NCBI GenBank assembly: GCA_964542745.1
Contig: CAZIVR010000138.1
Span: forward strand, 1 to 8,034
Length of the DNA: 8,034 nucleotides
Direction of reading: 5' to 3'
From: DATKAB01 sp964542745
GTDB taxonomy: Bacteria > Eisenbacteria > RBG-16-71-46
A program made the translations under genes and the position numbers. Below, piece by piece: positions 1 through 6,225 of this stretch (position 1 is its first letter; the number at the start of each line of letters is the position of its first letter). Below the pieces are notes generated by a model. It had not been told where the DNA came from. It did no database searches and saw nothing but the letters and a program-made list of their open reading frames with translations.

Positions 1-2033
1 ACGCCGGGGGGCGCGAGCACGTCGCGCCCGCCCGCGACGCCCCGCAGCGGCGCCGCCGGCGCCGACGCCAGCACCGTGCCCGGCGGGAGCGTGAGCGAGG
101 TCCACACCGGGACCGGGGTCCAGCGCCAGCGCGCCGTCGCGCCCTCGCGCGCGAAGCCGAGGTTCGCCGGGCCCCAGCGGGTCGGGGCGCGCTCCACGGT
201 CGCGCCCTTCCACCAGCGCTCGCGCGCCCCGAGCGTGAGGCGCAGCGTGTCGGCGTCGTCGTCGTAGATCAGCGCGTGGCGGACCAGCAGCACCAGCGCC
301 GCGGCCGACGTGGGGTGCGGCGGCAGGTTGCCCCCGAAGCGGCCCTCGCGATCGAAGATCTCGCCCGCGGTGCCGGAGGCGGTGCGCCAGTGGAGGTGCG
401 CTCCGAGGATGCTGTCGGCCTCGGCGCGCAGGCCCCGCAGCATCGCCCACACCGCGAGATCGGCCCCGAGGTAGCCGTGCAGCGAGTCGGGCGTCGCGTA
501 GAACGTGAGCCCCGCGCCGCCGCCCGCGGCCCACACGCGCCGCGCGAACGCCTCGGCGCGCGGGTCGCGGTCGGGGACGGCGCGGCACGGCCACGCCGCG
601 GCGAAGTTGCCCCAGTCGCGGCCCACGCCCTGCCACGAGGGCGGCAGGTCGGGCTGCCCGCAGCGCGCCAGCGCGTCCGCGAAGCTGTCGAGCCACGCGC
701 GCAGGCCTTCCGCGGCGTCGCGCGCCTCGGCCTCGCGCCCGGCCGCGCGCAGCAGGCGCTGCGCCGAACGCAGGCCCGCGATGGCCCACGCGTCGTTGCC
801 GAGGAGCTGCGCCCGCACCAGCTCGCCGTCGCGCGGCTCGGCGTAGGGAAGCAGGCGCGGGTAGTCGGTCTCGATGCGCTGGCCGAGGCTGCCCTGGAGC
901 TGGAACCAGCGCACGGCGGAAACCGCGGCGTCGGCGAGCGGGGCGAGTTCCCGCGCGGGCGCCGGGGGACGGAGCCACGCCTGGTCGAAGGCCCACAGGG
1001 CCTGCCCGGTGCCGTCGAGCTGGCCGCGCTGGCTCAGGAACGCGCCGTTCGGCCACTGGAGCAGCAGGAAGCCCGTGGCCAGCTCGCGCGCCTCCCGGGT
1101 ATGGCCCGCGACCGCGAGCGCGGCGATGGCGCGGGCGCCGTCCCGGAGCCACACGTCGCGGTACTGGAACGGGCCCCCGATCGGGACCCAGCGCTCGCCG
1201 CGCCGTTCGCGCAGATCGAGCAGCACCGTGGTGGCGGCGCGCAGCGCGTTCTCGACCTCGGGGTCGCCGAGTTCGAAGCGGGCCCCGCGCGCGAGGTCGC
1301 GGCGCCGGCGGTTGCGGACGTCGGCGAGCACGGCGCGGTGCGGGCGCGCGGCGAAGCGGTGGAGCGCGCGCTCGGGGGCGGCGTAGGCGGGGAGCGCCAC
1401 GCGCACCGCGCGGGTCTCGCCCGGCGCGAGCCGCCACGCGGGCCGGTGGGAGGCTTCCCCGGTCGGGGCGCCCTCGCTCCAGGCGTGGGCGCGCGCCCCC
1501 GAGGATCCGCCGCCCCAGCGCGGGGTCTCGTCGTCGCCGTCCCACGCCACCCACGAAGCACCCGGCTCGCGGGGCTCGAGCGCGAGGTCGAGGCGGGCCT
1601 CGGCCGGGGCCGGGCCCTCGTTGCGGGCGACGATCTCGAGCGAGACCACCAGTTCGGAGTCGGCCGGGGCGCGCCGCGCGAGCGCCGCCGCCGAGAAGTC
1701 CCAGCGCACGGCGCCCGAACGCCTCGTCCAGTGCAGCACCGGGAGCCAGCGGTCCTCGGCGGCGACCCGGCGCGGGGGACCGGCGCTGTCGGCGCCCGAG
1801 GCCGCGCCGATCCGCAGCCGCCAGTCGCCGTTGTAGAGGTTGCCCGCGGGAGTCACCTGCCAGGCCCGCGTCGAGCCCGGGGTGAGGAGCGCGCCGGTCG
1901 CCACGGCGTAGGCGTCGGGCACGGTGTCGGGATCGAAGGCCGGCCCCTCGTCGCGGCCGCAGCCCGCGGCGAGCGCGGCGGCGAAGAGGGCGGCGAGCCA
2001 CGCCCCCGGGGCGTGAATGCGGTGGCGGAACAT
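1..2033 (-). CDS. Exported lipoprotein, six-hairpin (alpha/alpha)6 glycosidase-like protein; 3' end outside window
   Basis: The minus strand is open from the ATG at 2033 to the left edge, giving 677 residues without a stop. The N-terminus is a lipoprotein signal: basic residues, a hydrophobic stretch at about 11-23, then AAGC with Cys25, so an envelope-anchored protein is expected. Residues about 30-235 look like beta-strands, as in the sandwich domain before many glycosidase barrels. From about 255 to 600 there are helical pairs typical of six-hairpin glycosidases: Y291-RDVWLRDG around Trp295 and Asp298, LDGTGQALWAFDQ around Asp340 and Gln344, and a GEIFDREG segment with Glu558 followed by PPHPTSAA. 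By analogy with glucoamylase-like families, Asp298 and Glu558 are candidate active-site acids; this is inference. The last 70 residues appear to start a C-terminal beta domain. The substrate cannot be named, though an alpha-linked glycan is the natural guess. The ATG lies eight bases after a good -10 element and has no ribosome binding site. The overlapping plus-strand open frame is arginine/glycine-rich and is a shadow. Confidence 0.8.
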   Translation of the reverse strand, partial: MFRHRIHAPGAWLAALFAAALAAGCGRDEGPAFDPDTVPDAYAVATGALLTPGSTRAWQVTPAGNLYNGDWRLRIGAASGADSAGPPRRVAAEDRWLPVLHWTRRSGAVRWDFSAAALARRAPADSELVVSLEIVARNEGPAPAEARLDLALEPREPGASWVAWDGDDETPRWGGGSSGARAHAWSEGAPTGEASHRPAWRLAPGETRAVRVALPAYAAPERALHRFAARPHRAVLADVRNRRRRDLARGARFELGDPEVENALRAATTVLLDLRERRGERWVPIGGPFQYRDVWLRDGARAIAALAVAGHTREARELATGFLLLQWPNGAFLSQRGQLDGTGQALWAFDQAWLRPPAPARELAPLADAAVSAVRWFQLQGSLGQRIETDYPRLLPYAEPRDGELVRAQLLGNDAWAIAGLRSAQRLLRAAGREAEARDAAEGLRAWLDSFADALARCGQPDLPPSWQGVGRDWGNFAAAWPCRAVPDRDPRAEAFARRVWAAGGGAGLTFYATPDSLHGYLGADLAVWAMLRGLRAEADSILGAHLHWRTASGTAGEIFDREGRFGGNLPPHPTSAAALVLLVRHALIYDDDADTLRLTLGARERWWKGATVERAPTRWGPANLGFAREGATARWRWTPVPVWTSLTLPPGTVLASAPAAPLRGVAGGRDVLAPPG

Positions 2034-2041
2034 GGCGCGCG

Positions 2042-2050
2042 ACTCTAGCA
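2042..2050 (-). promoter_or_regulatory. Extended -10 promoter for the lipoprotein gene, probably leaderless
   Basis: Read on the minus strand, TGC followed by TAGAGT (2047 down to 2042) fits the extended -10 pattern TGnTAnAnT. Only eight bases separate it from the ATG at 2033, so transcription should begin within a couple of bases of the start codon. No purine-rich ribosome binding site precedes the ATG. No convincing -35 hexamer lies at 16-19 bases, which is tolerated when the -10 is extended. Inferred from sequence only. Confidence 0.4.
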
Positions 2051-2068
2051 CCGCTCCGGCGCCGGGGT

Positions 2069-2098
2069 TTGTGCCGGGCCGAGCGGCGGCGCTACCCT
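2069..2098 (+). promoter_or_regulatory. Possible sigma70-type promoter for the phosphatidyltransferase gene
   Basis: TTGTGC at 2069-2074 and TACCCT at 2093-2098 are separated by 18 bases and resemble weak -35 and -10 hexamers. AT-containing hexamers are rare in this GC-rich sequence. Transcription would start near 2105, about 20 bases before the proposed CTG start, and diverge from the lipoprotein promoter about 45 bases away. Confidence 0.3.
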
Positions 2099-2114
2099 GC
2101 CGGCCTGACCGATC

Positions 2115-2120
2115 GGGAGG
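2115..2120 (+). promoter_or_regulatory. Ribosome binding site GGGAGG that decides the phosphatidyltransferase start
   Basis: GGGAGG lies four bases before the in-frame CTG at 2125. The spacing is short but usable. No purine run of this quality precedes the earlier in-frame starts (ATG 2017, ATG 2032, GTG 2071), which also lie inside the divergent gene or upstream of the proposed promoter. This site is why the CTG is preferred. Confidence 0.4.
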
Positions 2121-2124
2121 CCGT

Positions 2125-3039
2125 CTGTTCATCGAGGAGCACCTTCAGGACCTGCGCCGCGACCGGTTCTCGCCGGCCGCGCTGGTCCGCTACGCCCGCG
2201 CCGTGGCCGCCGGGGTCCGCTCGAGCTGGGACGCCAACCCCGGCGCCGTGCGCTCGGTGTGGAGCGTGGCGCTGCTGTTCTTCGCCGCGGACTTCGCGGC
2301 CGCGGCCGCGCTCGCGATGCGCTTCGGTCCCCGCTTCGGCGTGGACTACTTCCTCGCCACCGGCCTCGGCATCCTGCCCGCGTTCGCGCTGGTGAGCTTC
2401 TCGGTGGACCTGCTGCGCGACCGCGACGGCTTCCGGCTCTCGTCGCTCAACGCCGCCACCATCCTGACCCTGCTCCGGCCGGCGCTCCTGCCGGGCATCG
2501 TGCTGTTCCTGGTGGACGGGCACGTGACGCTCGCCCTCGCGGCGTTCGCGGCCGCGGCGCTCTCCGACGTGCTCGACGGCTGGGTCGCGCGCCGCTGGGA
2601 CCAGTGCACGCCCCTCGGCCGCGTGCTCGACCCGATCGTGGACATCGCCTTCAACCTCGGGGTGTTCGCCGCGCTGTTCGTGTCGGACATGCTGCCCGGG
2701 TGGGTGTTCGGCTTCGCGGCCCTGCGCTACGGGATCCTGCTGGTCGGGGGCGCCGGGCTCTACCTGTTCGTGGGCCCGGTGCGGATCCAGCCCACCGGCT
2801 TCGGCCGCTGGACCGGCGTGGTGATGAGCGGCCTGATCGGCCTGCTCGCGATGCTGCACGTGCTCCACCGGCCCTTCGCCGAACGCCTCGAGCCGCTCAC
2901 CGAGACCGCGCTCGGCGTGCTGATGGCCGCCACCGTGATTCACGCCGTCGTGCTCGGCTGGTACAACCTGCGGGTGATGCGCGGCAAGACCGAATCGGAG
3001 GGGCGCGTGGTGGGCGACGTGCGCTGGGGCGGGCGTTGA
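2125..3039 (+). CDS. CDP-alcohol phosphatidyltransferase family membrane enzyme
   Basis: This integral membrane enzyme of phospholipid synthesis should transfer the phosphatidyl group of a CDP-lipid to an alcohol, with release of CMP. The family signature D-x2-D-G-x2-A-R-x8-G-x3-D-x3-D is complete: Asp148, Asp151, Gly152, Ala155, Arg156, Gly165, Asp169 and Asp173, numbered from the proposed start. The usual N-x2-T-x2-R entry segment is nearby (NAATILTLLR, from about 109). About six hydrophobic segments are visible, including two ahead of the catalytic core (about 45-66 and 75-96). At 304 residues it is longer than simple PgsA- or PssA-type enzymes of roughly 180-250, because of an N-terminal cytoplasmic helix and that extra membrane pair. 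The acceptor alcohol (glycerol phosphate, serine, inositol or other) cannot be read from the motif. The start is uncertain: CTG 2125 follows GGGAGG and a possible promoter, while ATG 2032 or GTG 2071 would add residues unlike a protein N-terminus. The stop overlaps the next gene. Confidence 0.88.
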   Translation: MFIEEHLQDLRRDRFSPAALVRYARAVAAGVRSSWDANPGAVRSVWSVALLFFAADFAAAAALAMRFGPRFGVDYFLATGLGILPAFALVSFSVDLLRDRDGFRLSSLNAATILTLLRPALLPGIVLFLVDGHVTLALAAFAAAALSDVLDGWVARRWDQCTPLGRVLDPIVDIAFNLGVFAALFVSDMLPGWVFGFAALRYGILLVGGAGLYLFVGPVRIQPTGFGRWTGVVMSGLIGLLAMLHVLHRPFAERLEPLTETALGVLMAATVIHAVVLGWYNLRVMRGKTESEGRVVGDVRWGGR

Positions 3040-3533
3040 GCGCGCTCGAGGGCGAGCTCCAGCACTTCTTCCCGACCGAAGTGTTCCAGCTCCTGCAGCT
3101 GGCGCAGGCCAACGGCCGGCTCGAACTCGCGCGCGGCAAGGAGTCGGTGGAACTCTATTTCGAGCGCGGGCGCCCCGTGTTCGCCCGCACCTCGGGCGCC
3201 TCGGTGCGCGCCGGCGAGGTGCTGGTCCACCGCGGGCTGCTCACGCAGGACGCGCTGGTGCGCGCCCTCGCCGAGCAGGCCAACCACCCCGGCGAGCGGC
3301 TCGGCGCGCTGCTGGTGGCGAGCGGCGCGATCACGCCGGAGCACCTGCAGGGCGCCGTGCGCGAGGTGCTGCGCCGCATCGTCTACGGCGTGCTGCTGTG
3401 GCGCGAGGGCCGCTTCCGCTTCCACCCCGGCGAGCGCGTCACCGAGGAGGACATCCAGCTCGACCTCGACCTCGACCGCCTGATCCTCGAAGGCCTCCGC
3501 CTCGCCGACCAGCAGCGCGCCGCCGGAGGCTGA
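3036..3533 (+). CDS. DUF4388 (PATAN-type) protein with two GspE-N-like helical repeats
   Basis: A 165-residue soluble protein starting at TTG, overlapping the TGA of the phosphatidyltransferase (TTGA), with a GGGGCGGG purine run just upstream; translational coupling is likely. Residues about 5-52 match the DUF4388 pattern: a short helix ending in LLQLAQANG, then strands with FERGRPVFAR. This domain is known mainly from regulatory and gliding or two-component proteins of Myxococcota and related phyla. Residues 60-81 and 90-111 form an internal repeat of the type G-x-LLV-x2-G-(L/I)-T-x2-(A/H)-L, resembling the N-terminal domain of type II secretion and MshE-like ATPases. The tail (WREGRFRF, then an acidic LDLDLD helix) is also usual for DUF4388 proteins. 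There is no signal peptide or membrane segment. The molecular function is not established; a scaffold or signalling adaptor role is inference. No catalytic motif is seen. Confidence 0.82.
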   Translation: MSALEGELQHFFPTEVFQLLQLAQANGRLELARGKESVELYFERGRPVFARTSGASVRAGEVLVHRGLLTQDALVRALAEQANHPGERLGALLVASGAITPEHLQGAVREVLRRIVYGVLLWREGRFRFHPGERVTEEDIQLDLDLDRLILEGLRLADQQRAAGG

Positions 3534-3540
3534 GCCCGTC

Positions 3541-3735
3541 CACGCAGGCCGGTGAGGTGCGGGGTTCGGCGCCGCCGCCCGAGGCCACGCGCAGGCCGGT
3601 GAGGCGCGAGGTTCGGATGCGGGGCCGCCCGAGGCCACGCGCGGGCCGGTGAGGCGCGGGGTTCGGCGCCGGGGCTGCACGAGGCCACGCGCGGGCCGGT
3701 GAGGCGCGGGGTTCGGATGCGGGGCCGCCCGAGGC
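3541..3735 (+). repeat. Left tandem array: four direct repeats of 45, 50, 50 and 50 bases
   Basis: Units lie at 3541-3585, 3586-3635, 3636-3685 and 3686-3735. Each begins CACGC and ends GAGGC, and contains a core close to GCGGGCCGGTGAGGC followed by GGTTCGG. After GGTTCGG the units alternate: units 1 and 3 continue with CGCC, units 2 and 4 with ATGCGGGGCCGCCC. Units 2 and 4 differ at two positions; units 3 and 4 are identical over their first 31 bases. Unit 1 is five bases short. The array starts eight bases after the DUF4388 stop. Open frames across it are arginine/proline/glycine-rich and unlike the neighbouring proteins, so it is treated as non-coding. Confidence 0.9.
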
Positions 3736-3839
3736 CGTGCGGAGCCAGGAAGGCGGAGCGCGGCCTCGGCAGAGCGAGCCGAAGCGGGACGCGCAGGCGA
3801 GCGTGCCCCGCATCCGAACCCCGCGCCTCACCGGCCCGC
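3691..3839. repeat. Perfect 35-base inverted repeat joining the two arrays
   Basis: Bases 3691-3725 are the exact reverse complement of 3805-3839; mismatches end the match on both sides. The left arm is the first 35 bases after CACGC in the last left-array unit, and the right arm is most of the first right-array unit. The 79 bases between them (3726-3804) are GC-rich and purine-rich and contain no gene I can support. Transcribed, the arms would form a very stable long hairpin. There is no run of T after it, so it is not a classical intrinsic terminator, though it could block a 3' exonuclease or slow polymerase. Confidence 0.92.
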
Positions 3840-3960
3840 AACGCACGGCCCCACGCCTCACCGGCCCGCAACGCACGGCCCCACGCCTCACCGGCCCGCA
3901 ACGCACGGCCCCACGCCTCACCGACCCGCAACGCACGGCCCCACGCCTCACCGGCCCGCG
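3811..3960 (-). repeat. Right tandem array: five 30-base repeats in inverted orientation to the left array
   Basis: Units lie at 3811-3840, 3841-3870, 3871-3900, 3901-3930 and 3931-3960. All share CGCCTCACCGGCCCGC or a one-base variant of it, the reverse complement of the left-array core. The first unit keeps the CATCCGAACCCC half that matches the left array; the other four carry ACGCACGGCCCCA instead. The fourth has a single G-to-A change (CCGACCCGC), and the last ends in G rather than A. Near identity implies recent expansion by slippage. The period divides by three, so frames stay open through the array without implying a gene. Confidence 0.9.
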
Positions 3961-3970
3961 TTGACGTCCC

Positions 3971-3992
3971 GGAGCGCCCAATGGGACGCTCC
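3971..3992 (+). other. Hairpin in the region before the VWA gene
   Basis: GGAGCG (3971-3976) pairs with CGCTCC (3987-3992), and CCC (3977-3979) pairs with GGG (3983-3985), leaving an AAT loop and one bulged A. It ends ten bases before the ATG at 4003. A T tract is absent, so a terminator is not supported. TTGACG at 3961-3966 resembles a -35 hexamer, but no -10 hexamer lies at the right distance. Confidence 0.3.
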
Positions 3993-4002
3993 GCGGCCTG
4001 CC

Positions 4003-6144
4003 ATGTTCGACCTCGCCCTCCATCTCGCCCCCAACGCCCCGTGGATCCCGCTCGTCCTCGCGAGCCTCGCGCTGCTCGCGCTCGCCGCCTGGGCCTACCG
4101 CTTCCGCGTGCCCCCGCTCTCGCCCCCGGCGAAGGCGCTGCTGCCCGCCCTGCGCGGTGTCGCGCTCCTCGCGCTCGTGTGGCTGCTCGCCCAGCCGGTG
4201 CTCGAGCGCGCGAGCGGCGACGCGGCGCGCGTCGTGGTGCTGCGCGACCGCTCGCGCAGCATGGCGCTCCCCGTGGCCCCCGGGGCCGGGCCGCGGTCCG
4301 AGGCCGCCGGGCGGGCCGTCGAGGAGCTGCGCCGGGCGTGGCGTGGGCGCGCGCGCGTCGAGGTGCTGGACTTCGCGAGCCGGCTCGCCTCCGACTCGGC
4401 CGGCGCCGGGGCCGACGGCGCGACCGCCCTCGGGGACGCGCTCGCCTCGCTCGGCCGGTCCCCGGAGGGCGAGCGCGCCGGGGCGGTCGTGGTGGTGAGC
4501 GACGGGGTCGTGAACCGCGGCGCGGACCCGGTCGAGGCGGCTCGCGCGCTCGGCGTCCCCGTGCACGCCGTGGTGGTGGGGGCGCCGCGACCGCGCGACC
4601 GCGTGCTCGCGGGCCTCGAGACCTCGGCGAGCGCGCGGGTCGGCGAGCCGACCCCGGTGCGCGTGCGGGTCACCTCGAGCGAGCCCGCGGGGGCGGGCCT
4701 GCAGGTCACGCTCGGGGAGGACGGCCGCGTGCTCGCGCGCGCCACGGTGGCGGCGCCCGGCCCCGGCGCGGAGACGGTCGCCGAGCTGCGCGTCACGCCG
4801 TCCCGCCCGGGGCTCGCCGTGTGGACCGCGAGCGTGGATTCGCTGCCCGGCGAGCTCACGGTGCTCAACAACGCGCGGCAGGCGGCGGTGCAGGTGGCCC
4901 CGGGCCGCGTCGGCGTCCTGGTGATCGGCGGCGGGCCCAACTGGGACCTCGGGTTCCTGCGCCGCGCGCTCGCGGGGGACTCGAGCCTCGCGCTCGTCAC
5001 GCTCACGCGCGAACGCGCGGGCTGGCGCGAGCTGGAGACCGGCCGCCGCCGCGACGGACCCGTGCCCGCCGACCTGCGCGGGGTCGCGCTGGTGGTGCTC
5101 GACGCGATCGGCCCGCCGGAGCTCGGCACGACGATGGACCGCGCCCTCGCGGACTTCGTGCGCGCGGGCGGAGGGATGCTCGCGATCGGCGGGCCGCCGC
5201 CCGGGCTCGCGCGCTACGGGGCGGGCGCGCTCGGCGAGGTGCTCGGCGTGCGCCCCGGGCCCGCGCCGGCCGCCGCGTCCGCCTCCCCGGTCCCGAGCCC
5301 CGAGGGGACGGAGCTGGTGCAGTGGGACCCGGACCCGGCGCGCTCCGACGCCGCGTGGCGGGCCGCGGCGCCGCTCGGCGACCTGGTCGCGTTCGAGCCG
5401 GGGCCCGGGGATCGCGTGCTGATCGGGACCGCGCGGGGCGGCCCCCCGATCCTCGTGGCGCGGCGCGCCGGCCGCGGGCCCGCGCTGCTCCTCAACGGCA
5501 CCGGCGTGTGGCGGTGGACGCTCGCTCCCCACGACGACGGCGGCCCGGCCCGCGCCCGCGCGCTGTGGCGGCGGCTGGTCCGCTGGCTCGCCGAGCCGGT
5601 GCAGGGCGAGGCGCTCCGGGTGCGGCCCGACCGGTGGCTGTCGGCCGCCGGCGAGCCGGTGCGCCTGCTGGCCACGCTGCAGGACGCTTCGTTCCGTCCC
5701 GTGAGCGGGGCCGAGATCCTCGCGGAGGTGGCGGGCCCGGGCGGCGCGCGCCGCGAGGTCCGCTTCACGGGCCGCGGCGCCGGGAGCTACGAGGCCTCGC
5801 TCGAGGACCTGCCGCCCGGGCGCTACCGGGTGTCGGCGCGCGCGGTGCGCGGGCCGGCCGAACTGGGACGCGCCGCCACCGAGCTCGCCGTGGACCGCTG
5901 GAGCCTCGAGGAGGCGACCACCTCGCCCGACAGCGCGGGCCTCGCGCTGCTCGCGGCCGCGAGCGGCGGGCGCGTGACCGGCTCCGGCGACCTCGGCCGC
6001 TGGGCCGCCGGCCTTGGCACCCGCGAACTGGCCCGCGGCCGGCGCGAGACGCGCCGCCTGTGGGAGTCGCCGTGGGTGTTCGGGGCGATCGTGGGCGCGC
6101 TCGGCATCGAGTGGGCGTGGCGGAGGCGGCGGGGACTTCCCTGA
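4003..6144 (+). CDS. VWA-domain membrane protein with glutamine-amidotransferase-like domain
   Basis: A 713-residue membrane-anchored protein. Two membrane helices (about 14-32 and 46-63) lead into a von Willebrand factor A domain. The metal site is intact: D82-R-S-R-S86, Thr141 in GATALGD, and Asp167 in VVSDG. A beta-rich linker (about 205-300) ends in TVLNN. Residues about 303-420 resemble a class I glutamine-amidotransferase-like fold (VLVIGGG, then RAGGGMLAIGG at 387-397), but the elbow has no cysteine, so it is presumably non-catalytic. Residues about 550-630 look like a carboxypeptidase-regulatory or Ig-like domain. A last helix then ends in EWAWRRRRGLP, a tail characteristic of this family. 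Such proteins often sit with MoxR ATPase and DUF58 genes (BatA-like); those are not visible here. ATG 4003 is preferred over in-frame TTG 3961 because it places the first helix at the N-terminus. There is no clear ribosome binding site. Protein-complex or envelope-stress roles are inferred for the family, not shown here. Confidence 0.85.
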   Translation: MFDLALHLAPNAPWIPLVLASLALLALAAWAYRFRVPPLSPPAKALLPALRGVALLALVWLLAQPVLERASGDAARVVVLRDRSRSMALPVAPGAGPRSEAAGRAVEELRRAWRGRARVEVLDFASRLASDSAGAGADGATALGDALASLGRSPEGERAGAVVVVSDGVVNRGADPVEAARALGVPVHAVVVGAPRPRDRVLAGLETSASARVGEPTPVRVRVTSSEPAGAGLQVTLGEDGRVLARATVAAPGPGAETVAELRVTPSRPGLAVWTASVDSLPGELTVLNNARQAAVQVAPGRVGVLVIGGGPNWDLGFLRRALAGDSSLALVTLTRERAGWRELETGRRRDGPVPADLRGVALVVLDAIGPPELGTTMDRALADFVRAGGGMLAIGGPPPGLARYGAGALGEVLGVRPGPAPAAASASPVPSPEGTELVQWDPDPARSDAAWRAAAPLGDLVAFEPGPGDRVLIGTARGGPPILVARRAGRGPALLLNGTGVWRWTLAPHDDGGPARARALWRRLVRWLAEPVQGEALRVRPDRWLSAAGEPVRLLATLQDASFRPVSGAEILAEVAGPGGARREVRFTGRGAGSYEASLEDLPPGRYRVSARAVRGPAELGRAATELAVDRWSLEEATTSPDSAGLALLAAASGGRVTGSGDLGRWAAGLGTRELARGRRETRRLWESPWVFGAIVGALGIEWAWRRRRGLP

Positions 6145-6188
6145 GCCGCGACATTCCCGCGGCGGCATCCGGATTGCGAAGCACGCGT

Positions 6189-6204
6189 GCGCGGGCGCCC
6201 GCGC
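6189..6204. repeat. Perfect 16-base palindrome between VWA and lamin-tail genes
   Basis: GCGCGGGCGCCCGCGC reads the same on both strands. It lies in the 98-base spacer, 45 bases after the VWA stop and 39 before the next start. It could be a dimeric regulator site or a small hairpin, but self-complementary GC words arise easily at this composition. Confidence 0.35.
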
Positions 6205-6225
6205 CCTGACCCTCGCCGTGCCCGC

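Noticed and set aside
276..2048. Long plus-strand open frame of 590 codons
   Set aside because: Its translation is arginine, alanine and glycine-rich without domains. It lies opposite a minus-strand frame that reads as a lipoprotein with glycosidase-like motifs. High GC produces long shadow frames.
3606..3626. tRNA T-arm-like sequence GGTTCGGATGC
   Set aside because: It resembles the T-loop consensus by chance. It is part of the repeat unit, and no acceptor stem, D-arm or anticodon arm can be assembled around it.
3811..3960. CRISPR array
   Set aside because: Repeats are directly abutting with no unique spacers between them, and no cas genes are visible.
3737..3964. Small frame encoding a 10-residue repeat (PRLTGPQRTA)
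   Set aside because: The peptide repeat simply reflects the 30-base DNA array, whose period is a multiple of three. Start context is poor and nothing independent supports translation.
3961..3990. Promoter with -35 TTGACG before the VWA gene
   Set aside because: The -35 is good, but no hexamer at 15-19 bases resembles a -10 element; GACGCT at 18 is too weak.
3541..3992. Classical intrinsic terminator after the DUF4388 gene
   Set aside because: Strong hairpins are possible, but none is followed by a run of T.
3961..4002. TTG 3961 as the start of the VWA protein
   Set aside because: It would add 14 polar residues ahead of the membrane helix and begin at the edge of the repeat array; ATG 4003 is the better start.
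3439..6168. Very long minus-strand open frame (909 codons) and a plus-strand one at 3699-6209
   Set aside because: Both cross the repeat arrays and run over the VWA gene in other frames, with low-complexity Arg/Gly/Pro/Ala content. The VWA frame has recognisable domains and motifs; these do not.
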